A stretch of 5,310 bases of DNA from positions 1 to 5,310 of the forward strand of contig DMRV01000284.1 of NCBI GenBank assembly GCA_003456455.1, given 5' to 3'. Made by a program: the position numbers and the translations under genes. This document shows, piece by piece, positions 1 to 5,310 of the stretch (position 1 is the stretch's first letter; every line of letters starts with the position of its first letter). Source of the DNA: Flavobacteriales bacterium. Its GTDB lineage: Bacteria > Bacteroidota > Bacteroidia > UBA10329. The notes under the pieces were generated by a model. The model saw only the letters and a program-made list of their open reading frames with translations, was not told the DNA's origin and ran no database searches.

Positions 1-1002
1 CTATCCAAAGGACTTTCTGCCAAGAACATGGCTGGGTTGGGTAGAGTTTTGGCCATTCTTTTTGCCATCATGTGTGTGGGTGGTTCGTTTGGTGGAGGTA
101 ACATGTTTCAATCAAACCAAGCCGCAGAAATTTTCCTTTCATCCGCAGGAATTGAATCTGCTTATGGAGGAACCGTATTCGGAATCATTTTGGCCATTTT
201 GGTTGGGATTGTAATTCTTGGAGGAATTCAGCGAATTGCTTCAGTAACCGAGAAAATTGTACCGTTTATGGCGGTTATTTATGTTGGAGCTGCACTTATT
301 ATCATCTTTATGAACGCTCAACATGTGCCAGCAGCATTTGCAGCCATTTTCAACGGGGCTTTTACTGGAGCAGGAATTGCCGGTGGTGCCCTCGGAGTTT
401 TGATTCAGGGTTTTCGTAGAGCTGCATTCTCCAACGAGGCCGGGATTGGTTCTGCTGCAATCGCTCACTCAGCGGTAAAAACCAAACATGCTGCTTCTGA
501 AGGAATTGTTGCGTTGCTAGAGCCGTTTATTGACACTGTTGTAATCTGTACGATGACAGCACTTGTAATCGTCATATACAATATAGAAGGGGCTTTCGCC
601 TATGGTGATGCTGGTGGTAATGCAGTTTTTGCCGATGGGGTAAGCTTGTCAGGCGTTGGTCTTACCAATCATATTTTCGAAAGTTCAATTCCACACTTCT
701 CAATCGTACTTACTATAGCCGTGGTGTTGTTTGCTTTTTCAACCATGATTTCTTGGTCTTATTACGGCATGCAATCATGGACATTCCTTTTCGGCAAATC
801 AGACCGAAACGAGAAAATATACAAGGTTCTTTTCTGTCTTTTTGTGGTCATCGGTGCTGCATCCAAAATGGGGAGCGTACTGGATTTCTCCGATGCCATG
901 ATTTTTGCCATGATGGTACCGAATATGATTGGACTATTTATTCTTGCGCCATACGTAAAAGAAGAACTCGCCAAGTATTTGGCCGCAATTAAGAACAAGT
1001 AG
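1..1002 (+). CDS. AGCS-family sodium:alanine/glycine symporter, 5'-truncated by window edge
   Basis: Inner-membrane carrier that imports a small neutral amino acid such as alanine or glycine with Na+. The reading frame is open from base 1 (LSKGLSAKNMAGLG...), so the first ATG at 28 is internal and the true start lies upstream. The family is usually about 450-550 residues; 333 C-terminal residues are present. Hallmarks, in window-codon numbering: FGGGNMFQSNQ at 30-40, in the region associated with substrate and ion binding; FSNEAGIGSAAIAH at 143-156, the most conserved AGCS stretch; and ISWSYYG at 250-256 followed by WTFLFG. Hydrophobic membrane segments lie at about 16-29, 58-76, 87-105, 170-193, 230-250, 275-290 and 298-317. 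The N-terminal PROSITE signature is off-window. The protein ends in a charged tail (KEELAKYLAAIKNK). The family call is firm; the transported amino acid is inferred from the family. Confidence 0.93.
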   Translation, partial: LSKGLSAKNMAGLGRVLAILFAIMCVGGSFGGGNMFQSNQAAEIFLSSAGIESAYGGTVFGIILAILVGIVILGGIQRIASVTEKIVPFMAVIYVGAALIIIFMNAQHVPAAFAAIFNGAFTGAGIAGGALGVLIQGFRRAAFSNEAGIGSAAIAHSAVKTKHAASEGIVALLEPFIDTVVICTMTALVIVIYNIEGAFAYGDAGGNAVFADGVSLSGVGLTNHIFESSIPHFSIVLTIAVVLFAFSTMISWSYYGMQSWTFLFGKSDRNEKIYKVLFCLFVVIGAASKMGSVLDFSDAMIFAMMVPNMIGLFILAPYVKEELAKYLAAIKNK

Positions 1003-1017
1003 TTTTTTAAGCACTCC

Positions 1018-1045
1018 TTGTTGAGTTTACTCAACAATTTGTAAT
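1018..1045 (+). terminator. Probable weak intrinsic terminator of the symporter gene
   Basis: A perfect inverted repeat begins 15 bases after the symporter stop: TTGTTGAGT (1018-1026) pairs with ACTCAACAA (1029-1037), giving an 8-9 bp stem with a very small loop. The following bases are T-rich (TTTGTAATTTT) but the T-run is interrupted and the stem is AT-rich, so termination may be partial. Its position between two unrelated genes supports a terminator. The palindrome could instead bind a protein as an operator. Confidence 0.45.
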
Positions 1046-1047
1046 TT

Positions 1048-1072
1048 TCTTCTGAATTGGAAACTCAGAAGA
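1048..1072 (+). promoter_or_regulatory. Hairpin immediately upstream of the helix-hairpin-helix gene start
   Basis: TCTTCTGA (1048-1055) pairs perfectly with TCAGAAGA (1065-1072) around a 9-base loop. The stem ends one base before the ATG at 1074. There is no T-run after it, so it is not an intrinsic terminator. In mRNA it would fold over the region the 30S subunit must occupy and could lower translation of the downstream gene. The structure is visible in the sequence; the function is inference. Confidence 0.35.
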
Positions 1073-1073
1073 T

Positions 1074-1982
1074 ATGTTACCGCAGTGGTTCAAGGATTAT
1101 TTGTCCTTTCATCGGTCCGAAAGGCGTGCAATAATTGCACTAGTATTATTTCTAATTGGGCTGATAGCATTCAATATGTATCAGCGTTTTTTCTGGGAAG
1201 GAGATTGGGAAGAAATGCAGTTGAAGTACGGCCCAATAATAGTCCAGTTTCAAGAAGAAACAGATTCCATTGTGCAAGCTGAAGAAGCTCCACAGCCTTG
1301 GATTCCGAAAACAAGAGAACTCTTCAAATTCGACCCAAACACTTTAGATAGTTCGGGTTGGGTTGCGCTTGGGTTTAGCCCAAAACAAGCAGCCGCAATT
1401 ATCAAATACAGAAACGCTGGAGCGGAATTTAGAAAGCCCGAAGATGTTAAAAAGCTATTTGTGGTTGATGACGAACGATACGAAGAGTTGAAGCCATTCA
1501 TCAGTATCGCAGAACTTCCCAAAACAGAATTCAATCAAGCGTTTGAGGACAAGCCAAAATGGGAAAAGCCGAAATACGAACCGATTATTGTCGAATTGAA
1601 CACAGTTGATTCAGCAACACTCGTTAAGGTAAAAGGCATTGGGCCATTTTTTGCAAGAGTCATAATTGAACATCGAGAAAAATTGGGCGGTTACCGAACC
1701 AAGGAGCAAGTGCTAGAAGTTTACGGAATGGATTCTGCCAAGTATGCTGCAATCCAGAGTCAACTTACTATTGACACATCACTTTGCACACAAATCAACG
1801 TCAATACCGCTACGCTCAAACAATTGGTTCGGCATCCTTACATTAACTTTAATCAAGCAAAAGCTATTGTTAATTACCGTGAACAACATGGCGAGTATAA
1901 ACAGCTTGATGACTTGAAGAAAATTCATCTTATAAATGAAGAATCGTATGCTAAAATGTCTTCATATTTAAAAGTACGATAG
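1074..1982 (+). CDS. Membrane-anchored protein with three ComEA-like helix-hairpin-helix repeats
   Basis: This 302-residue protein has a short cytoplasmic-type N-terminus (MLPQWFKDYLSFHRSERR), one membrane segment at about 19-36, an acidic linker, and three helix-hairpin-helix (HhH) units. Repeat 1 covers about 84-145 (FDPNTLDSSGWVALGF, then a KYRNAGAEFRKPEDVKKL block). Repeat 2 covers 172-234 and has the most canonical hairpin (VKGIGPFFARVIIEHRE, then GGYRTKEQVLEV). Repeat 3 covers 240-301 (INVNTATLKQL, then VNYREQHGEYKQLDDLKKI). In ComEA-type proteins such units bind double-stranded DNA without sequence specificity during uptake. The positive charge before the membrane segment suggests the repeats face the periplasm. 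The start is fixed because the upstream in-frame codon at 1053-1055 is a stop. No Shine-Dalgarno site is present. A role in DNA binding or competence is inferred from the fold; an unrelated envelope role is possible. Confidence 0.85.
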   Translation: MLPQWFKDYLSFHRSERRAIIALVLFLIGLIAFNMYQRFFWEGDWEEMQLKYGPIIVQFQEETDSIVQAEEAPQPWIPKTRELFKFDPNTLDSSGWVALGFSPKQAAAIIKYRNAGAEFRKPEDVKKLFVVDDERYEELKPFISIAELPKTEFNQAFEDKPKWEKPKYEPIIVELNTVDSATLVKVKGIGPFFARVIIEHREKLGGYRTKEQVLEVYGMDSAKYAAIQSQLTIDTSLCTQINVNTATLKQLVRHPYINFNQAKAIVNYREQHGEYKQLDDLKKIHLINEESYAKMSSYLKVR

Positions 1983-2020
1983 CCATGTACAACGTCATAA
2001 CTGCATAACGGTCTGTGTCA

Positions 2021-2052
2021 TTTGCTAACCGACCAATCTTATCGTAAAATTG
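2021..2052 (+). promoter_or_regulatory. Putative Bacteroidota-type promoter for apt and the acyl-CoA dehydrogenase
   Basis: TTTG at 2021-2024 and TAAAATTG at 2045-2052 are separated by 20 bases. This matches the Bacteroidota -33/-7 pattern (TTTG, about 19-21 bases, TAnnTTTG) with one mismatch in the -7 element. Transcription would start around 2056-2060, leaving a leader of about 20 bases before the apt ATG at 2078. The site lies in the only sizeable gap upstream of apt. No terminator for the preceding gene is visible, so read-through from upstream is also possible. Confidence 0.45.
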
Positions 2053-2077
2053 CATCCCTAATCATCCAGCCATTTTA

Positions 2078-2605
2078 ATGCTGCAAGAGCGCGTAAAACA
2101 AGCAATTCGAGACGTTCCTGATTTTCCGAAGCCGGGAATTCTATTCAAGGACATTACGCCTATTTTAATGGACCACCAGCTTAGTGTTGATATTGCCGAA
2201 GAAATGGCGAAACAAGCATCAAAATGGAGCATTGATGCCATTGTTGGTGTAGAGAGCCGTGGCTTCTTCTTCGGAATGATGGCCGCACAAGTACTCAAAG
2301 TTCCTTTTATTCCAGTTCGCAAAGCAGGTAAACTGCCTTATGATACCGTATCGCATAAATATGATTTGGAGTACGGGAGTGCTGAGGTAGAAATGCATAT
2401 AGATACCATTCAACCGGGTTGGAATGTGCTAATTCATGATGATTTGCTGGCAACAGGAGGAACCGCTTCTGCAGCTGCAGAGCTCATTCAAAAACAAAAG
2501 GGAAACGTTGCTGGTTTCTCCTTTTTGGTAACGCTAGACTTTTTAAACGGTAAAGAGAAACTGAAATCGTATTCCGAGAATTTCTCAAGCCTTGTAAACT
2601 ATTAA
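2078..2605 (+). CDS. apt: Adenine phosphoribosyltransferase
   Basis: Cytoplasmic purine-salvage enzyme that joins adenine and phosphoribosyl pyrophosphate (PRPP) to give AMP and pyrophosphate. At 175 residues it has the normal family length. The N-terminal DFPKPGILFKDITPIL (15-30) is the usual APT opening. GVESRGF (57-63) contributes to the active site. RKAGKLPYDTVSHKYDLEYG (81-100) corresponds to the flexible catalytic loop. DDLLATGGT (121-129) is the PRPP-binding signature with both acidic residues intact. The start at 2078 is the only ATG after the in-frame stop at 2045-2047, and no Shine-Dalgarno site precedes it. The gene ends in tandem TAA TAA stops directly followed by the next ATG, so it is almost certainly co-transcribed with the acyl-CoA dehydrogenase. 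Confidence 0.96.
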   Translation: MLQERVKQAIRDVPDFPKPGILFKDITPILMDHQLSVDIAEEMAKQASKWSIDAIVGVESRGFFFGMMAAQVLKVPFIPVRKAGKLPYDTVSHKYDLEYGSAEVEMHIDTIQPGWNVLIHDDLLATGGTASAAAELIQKQKGNVAGFSFLVTLDFLNGKEKLKSYSENFSSLVNY

Positions 2606-2608
2606 TAA

Positions 2609-3751
2609 ATGGATTTTTCACAAAACGAGAACCAAAAGATGATTGCGGACATGTGCCGCGATTTTGCCGAAAAGAACATTCGTCCGAAAATGATGGAATG
2701 GGATGAAAGCCAAGAATTTCCAGTTCCACTTTTCAAGCAAATGGGCGAACTAGGCTTGATGGGAATGTTAGTTCCGCAGGAGTACGGTGGCGCAGGTTTC
2801 TCTTACTTGGAGTACGTTACAGCCCTTACCGAAGTAGGTGCCGTTTGCGGAAGTATCGCACTTTCGATGGCCGCACATAACTCGCTTTGTACTGGTCACA
2901 TTCTTGCACACGCTAATGATGAGCAGAAAAAGCGTTGGTTACCAAAACTGGCTACAGCAGAATGGATTGGTGCGTGGGGATTAACCGAACACAACACAGG
3001 TTCAGATTCTGGCGGTATGAATACCACAGCTGTTAAGGATGGAGAATATTGGGTGATTAATGGAGCTAAGAACTTTATTACACATGCTATTTCAGGTGAT
3101 ATTGCTGTTGTGATGACAAGGACTGGCGAGAAAGGAGATTCTCATGGAATGACAGCTTTTGCAGTTGAAAAAGGAACACCTGGTTTCACTTCTGGTAAAA
3201 AGGAGAACAAATTGGGAATGCGTGCTTCAGAAACCGCAGAGCTCATTTTCCAAGATTGCAGAGTGCATGAAAGCAACATGATTGGAAAAGAAGGCGATGG
3301 ATTCATTCAAGCCATGAAGGTGCTTGATGGTGGAAGAATTTCAATCGCTGCACTTTCTTTGGGAATAGCAAAAGGAGCAACAAAGGCGGCTACAAAGTAT
3401 GCTAAAGAACGCGAGCAATTTGGTAAGCCAATTGCACAATTTCAAGGCATTGGATTCAAATTAGCTGATATGCATACGGAGTACGAAGCAGCAGAATTGC
3501 TAACGCTTCAAGCCGCTGACATGAAAAACCGTGGATTGAACGTAACCGTGAAATCAGCTATGGCGAAGTATTATGCGTCTGAAGTGTGTGTACGGTCAAG
3601 CACAGAAGCGGTACAGATTTTTGGTGGATATGGATTTACCAAGGACTTTCCGGCTGAGAAGTTCTTTAGAGACAGCAAGCTTTGCACGATTGGTGAAGGC
3701 ACATCTGAGATTCAGAAAGTGGTGATTGCAAAGAATTTAATTAAAGGGTAG
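2609..3751 (+). CDS. Acyl-CoA dehydrogenase, short/medium-chain type
   Basis: FAD enzyme of fatty-acid or branched-chain amino-acid breakdown; it makes the alpha-beta double bond in an acyl-CoA and passes electrons to electron-transfer flavoprotein. The 380 residues match the short-chain family length. GLTEHNTGSDSGG (124-136) is signature 1, with Thr130 where the PROSITE pattern allows only G, S, A or N; a common variant. REQFGKPIAQFQ (268-279) is the conserved flavin-domain stretch. Residues 336-355, beginning QIFGGYGF, fit signature 2 fully. IGEGTSEIQ (361-369) places the likely catalytic base at Glu363, as in short- and medium-chain enzymes, unlike isovaleryl-CoA dehydrogenase whose base lies on another helix. 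The gene starts three bases after apt in the same frame, so translational coupling is likely. Chain-length preference cannot be read from sequence alone. Confidence 0.94.
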   Translation: MDFSQNENQKMIADMCRDFAEKNIRPKMMEWDESQEFPVPLFKQMGELGLMGMLVPQEYGGAGFSYLEYVTALTEVGAVCGSIALSMAAHNSLCTGHILAHANDEQKKRWLPKLATAEWIGAWGLTEHNTGSDSGGMNTTAVKDGEYWVINGAKNFITHAISGDIAVVMTRTGEKGDSHGMTAFAVEKGTPGFTSGKKENKLGMRASETAELIFQDCRVHESNMIGKEGDGFIQAMKVLDGGRISIAALSLGIAKGATKAATKYAKEREQFGKPIAQFQGIGFKLADMHTEYEAAELLTLQAADMKNRGLNVTVKSAMAKYYASEVCVRSSTEAVQIFGGYGFTKDFPAEKFFRDSKLCTIGEGTSEIQKVVIAKNLIKG

Positions 3752-3778
3752 TTGCGTTTCAATAAAAAATTATCTTTG
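3752..3778 (+). promoter_or_regulatory. Bacteroidota-type promoter for rpsU
   Basis: TATCTTTG at 3771-3778 is a perfect match to the Bacteroidota -7 element TAnnTTTG. The best -33 candidate is TTG at 3752-3754, directly after the acyl-CoA dehydrogenase stop; the 16-base spacer is a little short, so the -33 assignment is less certain than the -7. The spacer is A-rich. Transcription would begin at about 3782-3786, giving a leader of roughly 25-30 bases that contains the rpsU Shine-Dalgarno site. No terminator separates the preceding gene, so some upstream transcription may enter rpsU. Confidence 0.7.
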
Positions 3779-3794
3779 CAGCCCGATTTGAATA

Positions 3795-3803
3795 AAAGGA
3801 AGT
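3795..3803 (+). promoter_or_regulatory. Shine-Dalgarno site of rpsU, likely autoregulatory
   Basis: AAAGGAAGT matches AAAGGAGGT, the complement of the usual 16S rRNA 3' end ACCUCCUUU, at eight of nine positions, with AAAGGA contiguous. Seven bases separate it from the ATG, a normal spacing. None of the other five start regions in the window has a comparable site. In Flavobacteriia, bS21 helps sequester the anti-Shine-Dalgarno sequence, so ribosomes lacking bS21 should prefer this mRNA. That mechanism is known from the group; its operation here is inferred. Confidence 0.75.
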
Positions 3804-3810
3804 AAAAGAT

Positions 3811-4005
3811 ATGTTGGTTATTCCAGTTAAAGAAGGCGAAAGCATTGAGAGAAGTCTTAAAAAATTCAAGCGAAAGTTTGAGAAGACAGGTGCAATGCGT
3901 CAGCTAAGAGCTCGCAAGCAGTATGTAAAACCATCTGTTGGGCGAAGAAAAGAAATGAAGAAAGCACGTTACGTGCAAGGTCTTAGACAAGAGGAAGAAG
4001 GGTAG
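3811..4005 (+). CDS. rpsU: Small ribosomal subunit protein bS21
   Basis: A basic 64-residue protein of the 30S platform, located near the 3' end of 16S rRNA. The opening MLVIPVKEGESIERSLKKFKRKFEKTG is characteristic of bS21, and the rest is rich in Arg and Lys (RQLRARKQYVKPSVGRRKEMKKARY). Bacteroidota bS21 has a C-terminal part implicated in holding the anti-Shine-Dalgarno region, with a tyrosine reported near position 54; this protein has Tyr54. The tail QGLRQEEEG is acidic. The gene has its own promoter, a strong Shine-Dalgarno site, and an intrinsic terminator immediately downstream, which suggests a mainly monocistronic, highly expressed transcript. The identification is firm; the role of Tyr54 rests on recalled literature. 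Confidence 0.96.
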   Translation: MLVIPVKEGESIERSLKKFKRKFEKTGAMRQLRARKQYVKPSVGRRKEMKKARYVQGLRQEEEG

Positions 4006-4033
4006 GTTTCTACACTTCTGAAACATTATAACG

Positions 4034-4069
4034 AAATTCCAGTTAGTGAAATACTAGCTGGAATTTTTT
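4034..4069 (+). terminator. Strong intrinsic terminator after rpsU, abutting the xer start codon
   Basis: Bases 4034-4047 (AAATTCCAGTTAGT) pair with 4053-4066 (ACTAGCTGGAATTT) in a 14 bp stem with one G-U pair and a five-base loop (GAAAT). Six T residues occupy 4064-4069, partly within the stem base. The next base, 4070, is the A of the xer ATG. This is the clearest terminator in the window. In any read-through mRNA the same hairpin would lie three bases upstream of the start codon and should also hinder ribosome binding. Confidence 0.88.
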
Positions 4070-4966
4070 ATGCGCGAGATTGTAGAGGGGTTTTTAGATT
4101 ACATAGGGAAAGAAAAGCGATTTTCTGCGCATACCCTTGTTGCCTATTCTAAAGACCTCAATCAGTTTCAACATCACATTACCGAGAATTTGGAGATTAC
4201 CTCGATTACGGAGGTAGATCATCACGATATCCGTTCCTGGATTGTTTCTATACTGGGGGACGATAAGCTCCAACCTACTTCGGTTAACCGAAAGATTTCT
4301 TGTTTACGGTCGTTCTATAAGTATTTAGTGCGGAACGAGATTGTGGTTAAGAACCCGATGTCGAAGATTACTTCGCTAAAAACCAAAAAGAAATTACCGC
4401 TGTTTTTGGAGCAGTCTCAAATGGAGAATCTGCTGGACAAGATGGAGTTTGGGGATGATTTTTCTGGTATTCGGGATAAGCTCATTATTGAATTGCTGTA
4501 TTGTACAGGAATGAGACGCGCGGAGCTTATTGGTTTGAAAATCACAGATGTTAACAATCCCAAGCAAGAGCTAAAAGTGCTTGGCAAGCGGAATAAAGAG
4601 CGCATCATTCCGTTATCTCTCCAAACAATCAACCTGATAAATGAATATCAACAGGTTTTGTCTAGTCATTTTGGCGAGGTTTTAAGTGGCGAGTTATTGC
4701 TGATTGACGACCACGGAAAGAAGATGTCTGATGGATTTGTTTATCGAAAAGTGAATAAGTACCTTAGATTAGTAACCACCATCGGGAAAAAGAGTCCGCA
4801 TGTTTTGCGCCACACGTTTGCAACACACATGCTCAATAACGGAGCAGACCTCAACGCTATTAAGGAGTTGTTGGGACATGCCAATCTTTCTGCCACACAG
4901 GTTTACACGCACAATACAATAGAAAAGTTAAAACAGATTTATGAACTCGCCCATCCACGGGCTTAA
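4070..4966 (+). CDS. xerC: Xer-type tyrosine recombinase, probable XerC
   Basis: Site-specific recombinase that would act with a partner Xer protein at the chromosomal dif site to resolve chromosome dimers. Its 298 residues match housekeeping Xer proteins. The N-terminal SAM-like core-binding domain spans about 1-90 (FLDYIGKEKRFSAHTLVAYSKDL). The catalytic domain follows, with the full active set: Arg149 (in TGMRRAEL), Lys173 (LGKRNKER), His244 and Arg247 (SPHVLRHTFATH), His270 (LLGHANL) and nucleophile Tyr279 (VYTH). Start 4070 is the only ATG after the in-frame stop at 4055-4057, and it follows the rpsU terminator with no gap. No phage or integron genes are nearby, so this is the cellular Xer rather than an element integrase. 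XerC rather than XerD is suggested by its position between rpsU and hpf, common in Bacteroidota, and is not proven by sequence. Confidence 0.9.
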   Translation: MREIVEGFLDYIGKEKRFSAHTLVAYSKDLNQFQHHITENLEITSITEVDHHDIRSWIVSILGDDKLQPTSVNRKISCLRSFYKYLVRNEIVVKNPMSKITSLKTKKKLPLFLEQSQMENLLDKMEFGDDFSGIRDKLIIELLYCTGMRRAELIGLKITDVNNPKQELKVLGKRNKERIIPLSLQTINLINEYQQVLSSHFGEVLSGELLLIDDHGKKMSDGFVYRKVNKYLRLVTTIGKKSPHVLRHTFATHMLNNGADLNAIKELLGHANLSATQVYTHNTIEKLKQIYELAHPRA

Positions 4967-4978
4967 AAACAGAAAATC

Positions 4979-5275
4979 ATGACCGTTAAGATTCAATCAA
5001 TCCATTTTGATGCAGATGCAAAACTTTTGAATTTCGTAGAGTCTAAAGTTGGTAAGCTGAACACGTATAGCAATACCATTATAGATAGTGAGGTTTTTTT
5101 GAGACTTGACAAGAGTAGTAGCCTTGAAAATAAGATTGCGGAGGTGAAGTTGTTGGTTCCGGGAAACGATTTATTTGCAAAACGGCAATGCAAAACTTTT
5201 GAGGAAGCAACAGATCAAGCGGTTGAGGCGATAAGAAGACAACTGAAGAAGAAGAAGGAAAAGGCTATGCCTTGA
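4979..5275 (+). CDS. hpf: Short-form ribosome hibernation-promoting factor (HPF/YfiA family)
   Basis: A 98-residue ribosome-associated protein that would bind the decoding region of the small subunit and silence ribosomes in stationary phase or stress. The opening MTVKIQSIHFDADAKLLNFVESKVGKL, the central strand EVFLRLDKSSSLENKIAEVKLLVPGNDLFAK, and the helix FEEATDQAVEAIRRQLKKKKEK match the short S30AE fold. The C-terminal lysine cluster fits rRNA contact. The extra C-terminal dimerisation domain of long HPF is absent, so it is the short type. It starts 12 bases after xerC without a Shine-Dalgarno site and is probably co-transcribed with it. The gene contains two copies of a 15-base repeat in different frames. 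Whether it acts more like HPF or YfiA cannot be told from sequence. Confidence 0.88.
   Translation: MTVKIQSIHFDADAKLLNFVESKVGKLNTYSNTIIDSEVFLRLDKSSSLENKIAEVKLLVPGNDLFAKRQCKTFEEATDQAVEAIRRQLKKKKEKAMP
5016..5030. repeat. 15-base direct repeat within hpf, copy 1
   Basis: ATGCAAAACTTTTGA occurs here and again, identically, at 5188-5202. The core CAAAACTTTTG is self-complementary around a central C. In this copy the codons read through as Ala-Lys-Leu-Leu. The function is unknown; it may be chance. Confidence 0.5.
5188..5202. repeat. 15-base direct repeat within hpf, copy 2
   Basis: Second exact copy of ATGCAAAACTTTTGA, 172 bases from the first. It is read in a different codon frame (Cys-Lys-Thr-Phe), so protein conservation does not explain the identity. 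The function is unknown. Confidence 0.5.
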
Positions 5276-5310
5276 TTATTTGAAACAATTGAAATTAAAA
5301 GCTCCAGCAT

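Noticed and set aside
28..30. ATG as the start of the symporter gene
   Set aside because: The frame is open back to base 1 with family-like sequence (LSKGLSAKN) and the family needs well over 100 further N-terminal residues, so the start is off-window.
241..468. Minus-strand open frame of 75 codons, and similar ones at 762-1037, 1250-1534, 2062-2322, 2484-2729, 4417-4632 and 4993-5193
   Set aside because: All lie opposite well-supported genes, show no recognisable domain, and have Ser/Asn/Cys-rich composition typical of antisense reading.
753..992. Plus-strand alternative frames at 753-992 and 1085-1282
   Set aside because: They overlap recognised coding sequence in another frame and have no recognisable domain or start signal.
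1021..1049. Possible promoter TTG (1021-1023), 18 bases, TAATTTTC (1042-1049) ahead of the helix-hairpin-helix gene
   Set aside because: The last base of the -7 element mismatches and the -33 lies inside the terminator-like palindrome; too weak to list, though some promoter near here is likely.
3964..3976. GCACGTTACGTGC palindrome inside rpsU
   Set aside because: A six-base stem with a one-base centre in coding sequence for Ala-Arg-Tyr-Val; short, no loop room, and best explained by codon choice.
4006..4024. Small inverted repeat GTTTC / GAAAC after the rpsU stop
   Set aside because: Only five base pairs with a nine-base loop, and the real terminator follows at 4034-4069.
4070..4966. Tyrosine recombinase as integrase of a mobile element
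   Set aside because: Housekeeping Xer length and motifs, core ribosomal neighbours on both sides, and no attachment repeats or phage genes in the window.
5276..5310. Start of a tRNA gene at the right edge (GCTCCAGCAT)
   Set aside because: Only ten bases remain and they do not fit an acceptor stem followed by the usual D-arm start; tRNA genes may follow beyond the edge but cannot be supported here.

Overview
The window looks like ordinary core chromosome from a member of the Bacteroidota, probably a Flavobacteriales-type lineage. Three things point there. Promoter-like sites match the Bacteroidota pattern (TTG or TTTG, a spacer, then TAnnTTTG). Almost every gene lacks a Shine-Dalgarno sequence. 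The gene order rpsU - xer recombinase - short hibernation factor is typical of that phylum. The species cannot be named from this sequence. All genes lie on the + strand, and nothing suggests phage, plasmid or recently transferred DNA.

Layout. Bases 1-1002 are the C-terminal two thirds or so of an AGCS-family sodium:amino-acid symporter whose start lies off the left edge. A 71-base gap with two hairpins follows. Next comes a membrane-anchored protein with three ComEA-like helix-hairpin-helix repeats (1074-1982). A 95-base gap carries a plausible promoter (2021-2052) for apt, adenine phosphoribosyltransferase (2078-2605). An acyl-CoA dehydrogenase (2609-3751) starts three bases after the apt stop, so these two are very likely co-transcribed.

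The translation-related block begins at a clear promoter (-7 element TATCTTTG at 3771-3778) and contains rpsU (ribosomal protein bS21, 3811-4005), a Xer tyrosine recombinase (4070-4966) and a short hibernation-promoting factor (4979-5275). rpsU has the only convincing Shine-Dalgarno sequence in the window. This fits the autogenous control reported for bS21 in Flavobacteriia, where bS21 helps hide the anti-Shine-Dalgarno end of 16S rRNA. A strong intrinsic terminator sits between rpsU and xer, and its T-tract ends on the base before the xer start codon, so xer and hpf are probably expressed by read-through or from a promoter I could not identify.

The last 35 bases (5276-5310) are AT-rich and show no recognisable gene. 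In related genomes tRNA genes and tuf often follow at this point, but that cannot be seen here.

I found no undescribed system. The observations most worth a second look are the rpsU Shine-Dalgarno site, the terminator abutting the xer start codon, and a 15-base exact repeat placed twice in different frames inside hpf.
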